From positions 52,994,608 through 53,058,607 of the forward strand of contig QVOM02000126.1 in assembly GCA_003586115.2 (NCBI GenBank): a DNA stretch of 64,000 nt, read 5' to 3'. This document shows positions 37,311 to 49,949 of this stretch, one piece after another. A program made the translations under genes and the position numbers. This DNA is from Salvator merianae. Taxonomy: Eukaryota; Chordata; Lepidosauria; Squamata; Teiidae. How positions within the stretch are numbered: position 1 is the first letter of the stretch; each line of letters opens with the position of its first letter. The notes beneath the pieces are model-generated. The model did no database searches. It was not told the origin of the DNA and worked only from the letters and a program-made list of their open reading frames with translations.

Positions 37311-38257
37311 TCACCTGAATACCACAAGGTTTGGAAACCCATCATCAAATTACTGCAAAGATGCTATTTTGAGGGACTGCCTTTCCACTAGTTTTTTAAG
37401 AAATGGTTCTCAGCTCACTTACCCATCTAATCCTGAACACAACTCCCACTAAGACATTTCAATGCTCAGTGCCTTAATTTCTGCTTGTCAAACTATAAAC
37501 TTCTTTTTGAATTTAGTGCTTCAACCAACAGATGGAAGATTGTTCTTGTTATGTATTTGTCTGTTTGTTTGAAAGTATGTTAACTGTATTCATAGTAAAA
37601 ATAAAATTTCAATTAAAAATGAAAGTGTAATTTCTGGCAAAGCATTCTACAAGACCAGAGAATATCAGCATCAGACTCCACAGTGCAAGCTATGATTACA
37701 TTTTATGGAGAGACGATATCCTCAATCTCTGGTTAATAAAATCTTTAGGAACGTGAGAAACATCAACAGAATATTTTTTTTGGAATTGACTATACAAAAA
37801 AGAAAGCAGGAAAGGATGTGCATACCTTTGCTTTTGGATACATATTCAACCTCATTTTGAAATATTGATATCTTTTGAGGCTATAGCAGGCTGTGAACAA
37901 CACCACTCATTTTGCTTATAAACAAAATAGAAATATTAAGGACATGCTTGTTAAAACTTCTATGCAACCTCAGAGTATACCTATGGATTCACTGACCTGT
38001 ACAGCCCCTAAAAGGTCAATTTATCTGTTACTGAGTTATTTGAAAAAATTGCAATAACATTAAGAGGTTCAAAAATCTAATAGATAATAGAACATAGGAT
38101 ATTAAAGATTTTTGTCACATGCAATAGCATGGGAGTCATTTATATTATTCTGTACCTGTGACCCCACTTGTATGTAGGTATGAGATGAAGGCAGAGAAAA
38201 TACAGATGAATAAACACAAAAGCTGCATAAGAGACGGTAAATTGAAAGCACCTTTTC

Positions 38258-38281
38258 ATATATATATATATATATATATAT
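38258..38281 (+). repeat. (TA)n microsatellite
   Basis: About twelve TA units. Confidence 0.95.
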
Positions 38282-38639
38282 TTGGAACAAGGGTGTATTG
38301 TTGAAGAACTGAGATTCTGATGCATTGATAAGACCCATTAGGATCAGGATGTCAAATACTTACAGAAAAAGGAGTTGTTATGGATTCATAGACTAAGAAC
38401 CTTGTTTCCACAAGGACTGAATTAAGAAATTAATTGGTTTTTTTGATGAGTTTTGTCTGTCGGTTAGCCACATATTACATCCCTTTGCTGTACTTTAGTA
38501 TTTTCACTATTAGGACTATTTTAGTTCCCTATTTGGCTTTTTCTGTGTAAATACGAAGGTCTGCTAAGAATATTATGTTCAATAGACACTTTGTATGGGC
38601 AATAAGATTTGCAAATTTAAGAAAAATATTTTTGCAAGT

Positions 38640-39105
38640 ATTATATTTATACTTTTATAAAGCACCTGGTCTGGAACAAGGAAAACACTGTAGCTCCATC
38701 TTTGAAGCTTGCATAAGTTTTGATAAGCTCCAAAGCTTACATAAGATTTGAAGATGGGGCTGAGGTGTTTTTCGTTATTCCTTCTGCAAGTTTTGAAGAT
38801 TAGCAGGGCTCCTCTTATGTTCTTATCTTCAAAACCCCAGCTTGGAGGTAATTTAATCCTGCCTTTGTGCACTAGACACAATGTTGGAGCAAGGGGGACA
38901 TGGCAGGGAAGGGTGGATGGCACTTGTGGGAGAAATACACTTTGCCTGGACCAGAGCAGGAAAGGCGCATCTGTATTGCTGATGGTGTTGGACTGGGACA
39001 ACAACATTCCAACCCTCGTAATGCGGACAGCAACTGCTAGGCTTGGAGCAGAATAGGCTGGAGCAGGCTAGTCAAACTGCTCCAAGGGATGGAAGTGTAG
39101 AACTA
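38640..39105 (-). mobile_element. Element related to 56500-56895, inverted
   Basis: Its reverse complement contains CTTGGAGCAGTTTGACTAG, CTCCAGCCTATTCTG, GCATTACGAGGG, CTTATGCAAGCTTCAAAG and TTTTCCTTGTTCCAGACC, each matched in order at 56500-56895. It includes a stretch near 38812 (on the minus strand AACATAAGAGGAGCCCTGCT) that looks like a LINE 3' end picked up or inserted. The ends are degraded. Confidence 0.55.
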
Positions 39106-39111
39106 GTCTTT

Positions 39112-39230
39112 GGGCATTTTTCCACTTACTACATTAGAATGCAGTGTGAATGCCAGTAGCCTTGCCTGATCCTGACCATGGCAGCGGCTGGGAAGCATCC
39201 GGCCACTGCCTTGGCAACTGGAATCTCAGG
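39112..39230. mobile_element. Transposon fragment of the 59478-59862 family
   Basis: This begins GGGCATTTTTCCACTTAC, then CAGTGTGAATGCCAGTAG and CATGGCAGCGGCTGGGAAGC followed by CCGGCCACTGCC, which match internal blocks of 59478-59862. The right end is missing. Confidence 0.6.
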
Positions 39231-39844
39231 AGGTTAGGTTAAGAAATGTTTTTGCATGTGTCTGTTTTACACATGTATAATTAGGGGCCACGTAAGAAGA
39301 CCTGGAATGGGTTGGGCCATGCATACATTACCGTCTGCGGTACCCACAAAGGACATTCATAAATGTTTTTGTTATGAACAATTGAGACTACTTGTTTAGT
39401 TATTTACCAAATTATTGTACTAGTTTATTTAATTGTTGGATGTATATTTCTAGGAATTGTATAATTAATTGCATATATATTGTCTGTCTGTGGATTTATC
39501 ATATTTTATTATTGATTTTCTTGGGTTTGTGTTGTGATTCTTTTTTAACATTCCTTTTGGTTCTGAATCTGTGTACTGGGAATTTTTGTTCTGGTCTGTC
39601 ACAAACCATTCTACAAGTCCACAGAATATCAGCATCAGACTCCACAGTCTGAATATGTAAAGCTGCTTTAACACAAATCAAAGGACTTAAGGAATGATAT
39701 CTTAAAATCAGTTCTGTGATTGCATTTAGCTGGGGTAGTCACAGTTTTCAGGTGATAAAACACACCAGGCTCATTAGTTCTCTTTTTGCATTATTTGCAG
39801 TTTTGAAACCATAGGCCCTAAATAATTTCAGTCTCGCCAGTAAG

Positions 39845-39866
39845 CAAAACAAACAAACAAACAAAA
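39845..39866 (+). repeat. (AAAC)n short tandem repeat
   Basis: About five AAAC units. Confidence 0.9.
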
Positions 39867-40771
39867 CTCGAGCAGCTGAAAATAAATTAATCCCTGCTGT
39901 GTATCCACTGAAGTTACAAAGTGTCACACTGAGAACGATTGGTTTCCCAAGTTTTTTAATACAAGGTTTTCAAGCAGACACTTTAAAGGATTGACTGGCT
40001 AGCGTAAAAAGCTAGAGATAATAGGTTAAAGCAGTCCAAAAGGAGGAGTTAATACCCATTTCTAGGGCACAATGCACACAAAAGGAAAGCAGCTTTTGCA
40101 CACAAAAAATTATATCAATTTTAGTTGTTTTCTAAGCCATGTAGCACAACTATCCAAACATTTCTTTTAACATGCTTTATTTCCTTTGCTTAACCTCCAA
40201 TTTTGTACTTATGTAGGCAACAATGGATAAGCTTGCCTTGGACTGGGAAGACCTGGGAATGAAGGTTCTCCTCAGCACTAGAGCTCCTTAAACACCACAC
40301 CCTCCTCTGTCTCAGACTACTCTTTCCATAGTTGTGGGGAGGATAAAATGTTATGAATAGCATTTTGCACACAATGCTGATCTGCATGGAGGGAAAATGG
40401 GAGGTATATAAGCATGATAGATTGATATAAAAAAACCTGTCCAGTTGGACATCTGGTAACCCCTTTAGTTCCTAGGGCTACAGCACACTGCAGAATATAT
40501 GCTTAAGATTTGGGCTTGGCTCTTTCTCCTAAAGAAAACCACGGCTCTGTTTGAATATGCAATATCTGGTGAACTAGATACCACCTGGCTTCAAACCAGA
40601 ATCATGGAGATCGACCTTCACTGAACTGAAAGAAAGACACAATCTCTTGCTTACAATTAAGAAATATCTAGATGGAGAATGCCAGGTTTAGCTGTCAACT
40701 TGTCTCTCCTTTGTTCCCACCAGTACGATGTTCCAGAATGTCTCCCACTGCTACTAATATGACATGTCATA

Positions 40772-41145
40772 GGGCCTGTTCACACTTCTCACTAGTGAGC
40801 ATCTGCACACTCACTAGTGAAGTGCATCTGCATTTTGTGGAGGCCCAAGTGATTGGGAGTCACTATGTCCGCTCCCAATTGCTACTAGCTGTGGACCACA
40901 AAATTGTGCTCCACAGCTGTAACAGGAGCAGCTGAACTGCTCCCGGTATGCAGCGTTCGCACCTTCTTCCTCGTGCAAACACTGCACAGTGCAGCTGCAG
41001 CTGCACAGTCACGCACCACGTCCCCAGTCACCATGGCAGCAGCGAGACATTTCCACAGCCACTGTCATGGCGGGAAGGTCAGCATTCGCACTGCGAGTAC
41101 TGGGAGCTCATTTCCAAGATGTTTTAGCCTTTGCTGTGCAGATGA
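40772..41145. mobile_element. Transposon copy of the 59478-59862 family, opposite orientation
   Basis: This starts GGGCCTGTTCACACTTCTC with ACTAGTGAGC repeats, then CCCAATTGCTACTAGCTG, GCAGCGTTCGCACC, CATGGCAGCAGCGAGAC and GCATTCGCACTGCGAG, mirroring 59478-59862 and matching 14067-14555. The far end has lost its terminal repeat. Confidence 0.72.
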
Positions 41146-42159
41146 CTAGTATATGACCATAACAAAAATTTATCTGATCTGAATAATTAGGTAAGTTGAT
41201 CCCTTTTAAAAATTACCCTAGCCAATTTAGAAACTCACAACTACGTAGGGGTAAATAAGCCTTCTGTTTTCATTGTCTTTCTGTAATTGCAAATAAAATA
41301 TTGTGGGGGGAGGGTATGTTGACTAATGCCTATTTGCAAACATCTGGCAAATCACAACACACGACTGTGAATTATACTGCTAAAGGGAAAGGTTAGGTAT
41401 CCATTTTACCTCTAACTGCACACCGTTCCCTCATGTTACCAGCTCTTCAAATAATAGCTTTGAATCTATTTAAGCATGTCTCCTTGACCCAGGCTTGCTA
41501 GCTTCAATACACATTTCTGCTGATGGTACAGTATTTACTATTCTACTAATCTCTTTGGAAATGCAGTATGGAAAATAGGAAGAATTAGAATTCAAAACAA
41601 ATCATTAATCAGCTACTAAAAAACCCTGGAGTGCTAGCAAAGAGGAAAAAACATCATTTGATGACTTAGTGCAAATGTAGATAACAATTTGCATTTTTAG
41701 GTACTTAAATGAAAGTGCTTTGCAATGTTGAAATATTTTGGAATAAATTTAAATGCTTATTTAAGAAGGTAATGCTTATATTCTTATATCTGCTTGTATA
41801 CGCAAAATGAAGTTTTTCAGATTAAATCTCAGCCACATTCAATTTCGTTTGAGGTCATGCTTTTAAAAAAGTACAAAGGAAGCTACAAAGAAGGAAAACT
41901 GACAGTGAATGATAGCAAAATACAACATTTTTACCATTTAAAAAAAAACCTTTTCAGTGCTGCTTTCCAGTGAAGTCTTCATATACTGGGAAACACTAAA
42001 ATTTCAAAGTTGCTTTGAAATAATATCAGGTGAAGAATGAAATAAAATCTGAGTGTTCTTTGGAAGTTAAAATACCAATATTTTTAGGATCTTTTATACA
42101 TTCATTCCTCTGAAGACAGCTTCAAGAAGCATGGATGTTTTCCTCTGCAATGATCTTTG

Positions 42160-42183
42160 CAGAGAGAGAGAGAGAGAGAGAGG
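42160..42183 (+). repeat. (AG)n microsatellite
   Basis: About twelve AG units. Confidence 0.93.
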
Positions 42184-43354
42184 GCATCTTGTCATATTCC
42201 TTTGAAGACCATCCATACTACTTCTATCAGAAACAATTTCATCCATCGAAATCTGAAAAATAACCTTCTAACGCTTCTTGAAAGTGGTATTGAAACCTTT
42301 GGTCAGCCAGAAATCTCTCTGACCTTCTAAGCCCCACCTTTGAAGCGACTATGAAGATCAGTTAGTACCTTTCAGCTAATGGAAGAGTATGAGGAGGGTA
42401 AGGTACTTTCTTTCATTTCTATCTCTAAGACGCACACATAAAAAGAATGGTCTCTGCTTCTTTGATGTAACAATTCAACAAGTATTAAACCCAGGTCTTA
42501 GGGAATTACAACCATCTGCATCAATGTTTCCAGTCACAACTCTGAACGTTATCCTCAGAACTGGATGTAAGAATTAAATTTAAGAATGCTACTTCCAAGT
42601 CATGTTATATTTGGAACATTTATTTCTTCAGTGATTTTCCTCCTTTGACCACTGCACAAGAGTTTGGTGTTGTGAACTGTTCCTAGCCTCAATGGGATCA
42701 CAAATTTCTTTCAGAAATTTTGCCAGGGTGTCATGAGGAAGTGCGAAGGCAGAAGGCCAAATCACAACATGAGCACAGAACCATCTCAGAACATGCTCCA
42801 TGCTATATTTTCTTAAACGTTATCCTTCAAGATGACAGTAATTTTAGATTATAATCTCAGTTGAAATGGGCAAATTATGTTGCATATTTATTTCAAAATA
42901 CCCAGCCAATTTCCTTAAAAAGTAAAGCCTGTTCCCCTGTACAGCATTGGAAGAACTTCAATATTGTATTATAAATGATTAATAAAAGATTCAAGGAAAA
43001 CATCTTTGAGAAAATTGAATCCGTAAAAAACACATTCTGGCTACATGGTTATTCAATATTATTTAGCATGTGATAATATATTAAAGTAGCAAGAACACAG
43101 TGTGCCCTGCAGTTCTGCCACCAAATGAAAATGTGGTTTTTAAAATAGTACACATTGCTTAGTATGCTGGCACAGAGTGAGTTGTCAAAAATTCTAGATG
43201 CCCTGAGAACTCTTAGCTTCAATTTCTGCATTGGCTTCAATGAAAGAATCAGTACCTAACTCTAGACGATTCTGCACTGGCTGATATACTGGACCAGCAA
43301 GCATATTAGGAGCCTCTTTTCCATCCCAAGGGCATCAGGACTGTATCCTTAGAC

Positions 43355-43442
43355 CAGCGGCGGCCCGTGCCTTTAAGGGCGGGTGTTCGCGCGAGTGCCA
43401 TGGCCGTTTGCGGGGCCTCCGTAGTGACACGGGCCACCGCTG
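43355..43442. mobile_element. hAT-type MITE, 88 bp, perfect 8-bp target duplication
   Basis: The element begins CAGCGGCGGCCCGTG, and its reverse-complemented right end begins CAGCGGTGGCCCGTG, giving inverted repeats of about 15 bp with one mismatch. CCTTAGAC is duplicated exactly at 43347-43354 and 43443-43450. An 8-bp duplication and CAG start are hallmarks of hAT elements. Ten or more CpGs remain in 88 bp, in contrast to the AT-rich flanks. Confidence 0.93.
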
Positions 43443-43616
43443 CCTTAGACATTGTTATTCTACCTTTATATAATAAAAACATGCATGTGAAATTCCAACA
43501 GTAATAGCTTCTACTTCCCCTAAATACAAAACAGCGTCTCAATAATATTCACAATGATTTAGCCAATGTACTGTTTATGATAATGATGGTAATCATACCA
43601 TTTCTTCTTGACTGGG

Positions 43617-44015
43617 CTTGCCATTCTCCCTCCCTCCCTCCCTTTATCTATTTAATTTGTATCCCACCCTTCACCTCCAGGTTCCAGGAAGAATCGTAAC
43701 AGCCAATAAAAAAAACAAACTATCAAAAATAGAGTAAAACATGCTTAAAATATAACGCTCCCATCCTGGTGGGACTACGTTCAGAGGAAGCTAAGCATTA
43801 AAGGTCTGTTTTAATCAGTGCCCCAAACCACATAATGTTAGCACCTGGTGTACCTCCACTGGGATGCTGTTCCAAAGACGGGGGCATCACAGAAAACGCC
43901 CTCTTATATGTCACCACCCCTCGTACCACTGAAGGAAGTGGAACAGCAGGGCGGGTTTCTCTTCTGATCTCAAATCTATATGGGGTCCTTCTCAAGAATC
44001 TGAGATAATTAGAGG
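43617..44015 (-). repeat. L2/CR1-like LINE 3' region
   Basis: A CTCC-rich run (43621-43644) is followed by TTAATTTGTATCCCACCCTT and later blocks (TGCTGTTCCAAAGACGGGGG, ACCACTGAAGGAAG) that I associate with the 3' part of L2/CR1-like reptile LINEs, in inverted orientation. Confidence 0.45.
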
Positions 44016-44390
44016 TATCTTCGTAAAACACCTTTGGTACAGTACCAAGGGCATCAATCACTGTGGGCACTACTGTTAATTTCTTTTGTCAAAGTCACTC
44101 CATTTCATCTTGCAGGTTCACCTCTTCCTATCATTTATCATTTATTCTTGCACCCCTTGGTACTGCAATGCTTACCAATGAACGTCTATCTTTTCTATGT
44201 GCCAGTTTTCTATTTATAAGTCTGAATTCTGGCCTCTTCATTTTGAACAACTTTTTTTCATGTTGTGATTCCACCAGTTCTTGCTTGCACGCAGATTATA
44301 CTTTTTGCTGATGTCCCAGTGGATCATGGCAGTTACTTTGTTGTGCTTTTCTTTGTAACCTGTACTGTTGTTGTTGTTGTTTCAATAACC
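44016..44390 (-). pseudogene. R4/Dong-like LINE relic (C-terminal region)
   Basis: Minus-strand translation, with shifts, reads YKEKHNKVTAMIHWDISKKY, NLRASKNWWNHNM and, at the other end, VPTVIDALGTVPK. This spacing of an IHW..KKY..W..H box and a VVIGALGT-like box is seen near the C-terminus of site-specific-type non-LTR elements such as R4/Dong, which carry a restriction-like endonuclease; the D/E residues of that domain are not preserved. A GTT repeat lies at the right edge (near 44365). Class assignment is from memory. Confidence 0.5.
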
Positions 44391-46074
44391 CCTGCATATT
44401 TTATAGGTGTTTTAAACAATTCACAGAACCTTGAATCACATTAATACAATATTCTCCTCAATTTTTGCCCTAAAATGGAATAAGTTCAAAACATGAGTTG
44501 AAGAGCTTGTTATAGTAGATGCTAGGATCAGTAGGTCCTACTTTCATGCTATAAAGATGAGCAAACATGCAAAAAATTGGTTGTGCCACCAGGTTCTGGA
44601 AGATACAATCCAACTGTGGCCTGCAAATTTCAGTCTAAAACACAAGGATGCAGGAACGGATGGCATCTGCAGCACAAAAAGAAGAAATGAGATGATAGGA
44701 TGAATGTCTCCCAGGTACTTTTCCAATTATTCTGGGAGAGCAATTTTGCAACATGCATTATGAGAATATTTGTAGTTCAATAAAACAGTTTCTTTGCTGG
44801 GATTAATTCAGACAGATGTTTCAGCAATTAAGAATCATTTAACTAATTATCCCAAATACCTTCCTGGACATCACTGACTGGTGTGATAAACATCTCAAGC
44901 CACATTACAGTAAGCAAAGTACACTGGAACGCTAAAAATTCTTGGCTTTGGGGAAAGACATACTACTATTTAGGTTGTGACAATTACTTTAATCAGCATT
45001 ATAATGATACTGCCAGAGTATGTATATAAATTTCATTGCTGACCTTACATTATTAGATAATAAAGGTAATTTAAGTAATTACTTGCTAAAAAGACTAATT
45101 TTGCTCATCATCGTAAAAGGTCTCAGAGCATGGTAATGGAAAGGAATTAAAACTCTAATATGGCAATTTTGGGAGGATTAAAATATCTGAAATGAAAACT
45201 GGACAAGGCTATTAAAGAAACCTGGAAACCACTCCCTGGATAAACAAGTTTCCTGGGCCATCATAATGCTTCATACGATGTCTTATTATAGGCCAATATT
45301 TATTTTTGCAACACAACGGATTTCAATTGATTACTCACATGTCAACTAAAATTAACAAAATCTGCTCAGGACAAAGGAGAGTGACTGTTAAAGAAAAATA
45401 TGAACCTGGGATCCTCCTGTACATAGCAATACCAGTATGATTTCCCCCCTTTTATTTACCTTTTTTATTCAAAATTATCTGAATAAAACAATACAAGCAC
45501 AGAAATAAACATTCTCAAAAATGCAGTTCGTTAAAAGGTACTTACCAAATATATAACCCACCTTTCCCACAAAAGCGCAGGGCCAAGGATGAAACTGGCC
45601 CAAACCCAGTGGCCCAGTGACTAACGGTGCTACCTAATCCTTCTGGTTTGCAAATGGACTGGGGGTCTCTGCTCGCTCCTATGTCTCCCTGTGGCTTTAC
45701 ATTGCAGAAAGCAGAGATTTTCAAATAGAAATTTAAAAGGTGAGTGGCAGAAGCTGCTTTTCAATTGCTGTCATCATGCTAGGGCTGCCCTCCTGCCCTG
45801 TTTATATGCCTTGCATATGAATGGTGCTCCCTGCCTTCACATGGGAACCTGGAAATGCATGAGTATCACAGTCATGCTCAAGCTGTTTCAACTGGCATTG
45901 CATCCAGGCCAGCATTTTTTCTCAGGCTGGGGGAAGGGGGAGTAATGATCCCAGGAATAAGCAGAAGCAATTCAGTAAGCAGAGGGGCACAATGTCGCCA
46001 GGCAAGCTGAAAGTCCAGCAGCCCACGCTTCACGGGGTCCTAAGGCAGAAGACTGATGGCAATGTAAAAGAACA

Positions 46075-46335
46075 CAGAAATGTAAGAAGTGCCCCACTAG
46101 ATTGGACCTGCGGTGCATTGGACCCAGCAGTCTTCTCTGATAGTGGCCAACCAGCTGCACAAGAAGGCCCACTAGCAGGACATGAGCACACTGCTTGCCC
46201 TCCTTGCAGCCTCACAGCAGCTGCTCTTCAAAGGCATGACATCTCTGTTACTACAGACAGTCACACTGCATTCAGGACTAAAACCTCTTGATAGCCTAGA
46301 CTTAGTCCAAACCCTTTCTGAAATTATCTAAGCTG
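46075..46335 (-). repeat. LINE 3'-UTR fragment ('aacataagaagagcc' family)
   Basis: The plus strand reads ATGTAAGAAGTGCCCCACTA, then GATAGTGGCCAACCAGCTGC and ACTAGCAGGACATGAGCAC, the inverted 3' UTR of the LINE family at 36190-37310. Confidence 0.65.
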
Positions 46336-46379
46336 GTGACTGACACCATGTTTAACTATGCACTGGAAAAACAAATGCA

Positions 46380-46555
46380 TATTTAGGTCTACTGGCGATC
46401 CAGATCAAGGGAGCCTTGATCTGAATTGTGCTCCATCCTGTGTGGATGGAGTCTACCAGTGGTGGGCAAGGTCTCCCTTGGACTGGTCTATGATGAAGAA
46501 GGGAGGCCCATAGTCTACAGTGTAGAACAGCCCAAAGGTAAGTGCAGAAAGATTC
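46380..46555. mobile_element. Transposon fragment of the 1655-2609 group
   Basis: This ends in GGTAAGTGCAGAAAG, the standard right terminus of these families, and contains ATCCTGTGTGGATGGAGT and GAAGGGAGGCCCATAG, which resemble the right part of 1655-2609 and 47341-47815. The left end is lost. Confidence 0.55.
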
Positions 46556-47340
46556 AGTAAGAGAAGTTCCATGTGGGTTTTGACAGGACTGTATTCTAAT
46601 AGCATCTCCCTTATCACGTGCTTCATTTGAGATTCCTTTCCCTTTACCCTGTCAGCCAATAATGGACACATGTCACCACTGGCTGAAGATTCTCACACTC
46701 TTATCCTCTCTTAGTGATACCCCAACATCAGTACAAATATATTAGACCGATGTACAGTCTAATATATAATGTACAACATGCTCAGAACAGACCTGCCTAT
46801 CCTTCTAATAATTCAAACCATGGGATTATTTTTCCTTTGGGAACAGATGGATATATATTATATTCAAACAGATGCAGTATGGTTATTCCATGCTTTACAC
46901 AGCATTCCTCTATTACATAAAGTTATAGCTGGAATGTTTGGTGACAAAGATGGATTAATGAACAGACGGCAGAGCTCCTGAGCAGACTGAATCCTACTTG
47001 TTTGTCCAAACTATCCACTGGCAGTTCCTCCCTCCCTACATGAAACTGGCTTTGGTTGTTGGCTCTCTTCTACACTATTACTATATCCATGTACTGACTC
47101 AGCACTCCAAACTACCAGACAACATGTTCATTGATTCTGTGTAGATATTGAACAGCCTATAAAAATTTAACAGAATGTTATTTTCCATGCAGCCACACAG
47201 ACATAATCTTTGTTTTTAACCTGTGCTCTGCAATATGAACATGCCCACTTATATAAAAATTCTTGTATATCGTCCTTATATTGCATCATTAATTCAAGGG
47301 CTAGTTTCCAGCAGGTTTTTACCAGATTAACCAGGATCAT

Positions 47341-47815
47341 TTCCACACTTACCTCTTGTGGTCAGGTCTAAGTGGTCTGGTACACAAAATCTGTCCCAAG
47401 CTGGGATGAATTGCTCATGTGCTGAACAAGGTCATCTGCATTGGGATGGCCTCTTCCATGTTAGCTTAATGCCTGCTCCAAAGTTCTTGCCAGCTTCAGA
47501 ACCATCATGGGGGAGGGGGTCTCTGAAAGCTCTGACAGCCAGGAAAAAAGTTCCTGGACTTTGGAGTTCCCAGGGGACCCATTTCAGCAACCGCCCTGTG
47601 GCGCCGTCAAAATGATCTGGTATACCACCTCCTAATATGCTGGTAGAGCTCGAAAAAAAGATCTATTGGTAGGTGGGACCAGGATGCCATTTTGGACATC
47701 CTGATCCCACTCTATCCTGTGGGGACAGAGTGTACTAGGAGGGGGCAGGGCCGCCCTTGGATTGCAGCAGTGTGCAGAAGGGAGGCCCATAGACCTACCC
47801 ATGATCTGTTCTCCT
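47341..47815. mobile_element. Transposon copy of the 1655-2609 group
   Basis: The left end TTTCCACACTTACCTCTTG is close to the terminal consensus. The interior has GGTCATCTGCATTGGGATGG and, further right, CCTGTGGGGACAGAGTGTAC and GAAGGGAGGCCCATAG. The right terminal repeat is absent. Confidence 0.6.
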
Positions 47816-48589
47816 GACAAAAAATATGGAATCACCCTTGGATAGGGCTACTCCCTGTGTAAGTATTCAGGACTTGTCCAGGACATATGGTTTCAAATGT
47901 TCTTAAAAACAGATTTATACGCTCTGAAGAGAAACTAGAGTACATTTCAAAGGCAGCATTTAGAATTCCTTTGAAATATGGCTATTCATACTTGATATCT
48001 ATGAAAACTTAATAACAAACAAGGGCAAGAGAAATGTACGTGTCGATGAAATGAGGCTTGTGAAGGGAGGAATGTGCAATCCTGCTATTCATTCTGACCC
48101 GCCATTTCAGGTATATGCACACTCACAAATCTTTTAATAATGAAAACTAAAGAACCTGGATACAGCACATATATTGAAATTGCCATTGCTGATGAATTTT
48201 CAATGGCCTAAAATATTTGCTGAACTAAAAGCCTTTTCTCAGATCCTCTTCAGGAGGAACACTTGAAAGGATATCTAAGAACCAAAACAGAGATATAAAT
48301 ACTTTTCTGACATCAATATATAATGCATACAGCAAATGCATCGACTGTTTCCATTTAGAGGGCTCTGACCTTCATCACAAGAAGGATACAAATTGTTAAG
48401 CTAAAAGTCATGCTTAAGTATTCCACAGTAGAGAAAGACATTTTTGAATAGGCTTCCCCCCCGAGGATTGGGGAAGTTAGGTCTTCAATTTCTTAGGGCA
48501 ACACAAAGGTCCAAAATGTGAAACCCGGTAAAGATTAAATAAAAGCACACTTTCCAAACACAAAGCTAAAAATAGATTTTTGTGTCTGG

Positions 48590-48772
48590 AATCTGCTTTT
48601 AAGCTAGATAAAGCAGAGGGCCGCTGGTTCGATTCCCAACCTCTCCCTGGAAGTAGGCAATGGCAAACCACTTCTGTATCTCTGCCAAGAAAACTGCATA
48701 GATGTGCCCATGGAAATGCCTATGCAGTCAACCAGGTGTCTGTCATGACTCAATAATAGCCAACAACAACCG
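48590..48772 (+). mobile_element. tRNA-derived SINE copy
   Basis: A clear box-B motif (GGTTCGATTCCCAACC) is followed by GCAATGGCAAACCACTTCTG, TATCTCTGCCAAGAAAACTG and CAACAACAAC. It shares all blocks with 15570-15770. The A-box end is degraded. Confidence 0.8.
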
Positions 48773-49411
48773 AGGAAAAGGCAGATTTACACAACACCTT
48801 TGTGATGCTGTGAATGCATAATAAGGGGGCAGGGTCTACATGACCCTACTGTCTATGGGGCGTTTGCTGTAGACTTATCCCACCACTATGCCTCCATAAA
48901 CACCCCTTACAGTGCTTGAAGAGCAGGACAGGAGAAAGGGAAAGAGAAACAGCAGACAGAAACAACAGGATGTGCAGCAGATCCTCATAAATGCATCTCT
49001 TTCTCATCAATCTAGTGGCTGTTCCAGCAAGATCTCAAGCGAAAATGTCCCACGACCTAGACATTTCTTTCTTTTTTTTTTTTTTAAGAAAAAAAAATTG
49101 CAGTTACTGAATGCAGCATGGAAGTAAAGATAGCAAGCCTCTGAGCCAAAACTTCTATAAGTCATTCCCAGACAGCCACATTCGAAAACGGAGGTGGAGA
49201 AGTGGAACATTGATTGGGATTCTGGTTTTGATCTTTGCAAGCTCTGACTGGGTCCACAAGGGAGCAAACTGCAGTCTGCCGACCTCATGGACAGACGCTG
49301 TTCCATGTGAACATTTTTGCTAGCCACTTGTTCCTCTTTTTAGCTCTCCTGGTATCAGGTATGGCATTACATGACATTTCTGCCATGAACAATGTTTGAC
49401 CTCTTCCCGCC

Positions 49412-49665
49412 TGTGGGAAGAATTTAGGTGGGGGACACCTGTTGCTGGGCAGGCTTCAGGATATCACCAATCAGATATCTCATTTAGATGGGCAAATCTG
49501 CCTCATTGATTGGATGTTGTATATGGTGTAAATATATAAATAGAGAGCCTGCACAAGGCACGACACGCTCAGTGTAAATAAGTTGTTGTGTTAACTTGCT
49601 CTTTAATAAACCCCTTGGCTTTTTTCAAGCCTGGTCTTTTTTATTCAGCATTCACCAGCATCACA
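49412..49665 (+). mobile_element. Possible solo LTR of an endogenous retrovirus-like element
   Basis: The order of signals is that of an LTR: inverted CCAAT (49508-49513), TATA box TATATAAATAG (49533-49543), polyadenylation signal AATAAA (49605-49610), a T-rich segment, and a CA end near 49663-49665, with a TG at 49412. No internal viral genes and no clean target duplication are visible, so the borders are guesses. Confidence 0.5.
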
Positions 49666-49949
49666 CCTTTTGATGTGATAATGTTTAACATGGGCAACAG
49701 CTCACATCCCATCCCAAGCAGACATGAAGTCCAAAAAAAAGCATGGAAAGCTATATGAGTTTTCATCTCATGAGAAGATGAAACAAAGATGCCAATCATT
49801 AGAGTAATCCTGGGTATGAAAGTATCTCTCAGGCAGTCTTCCTCCTTAGTTAAATCTTTCTCCTCAAAACTCTATAACTCCTCCTCAAAAGGCAAACGGC
49901 ATCCTCTAGAGGAAAACTATTCAGTTTGCAAGTTTGTACATTCATTCAG

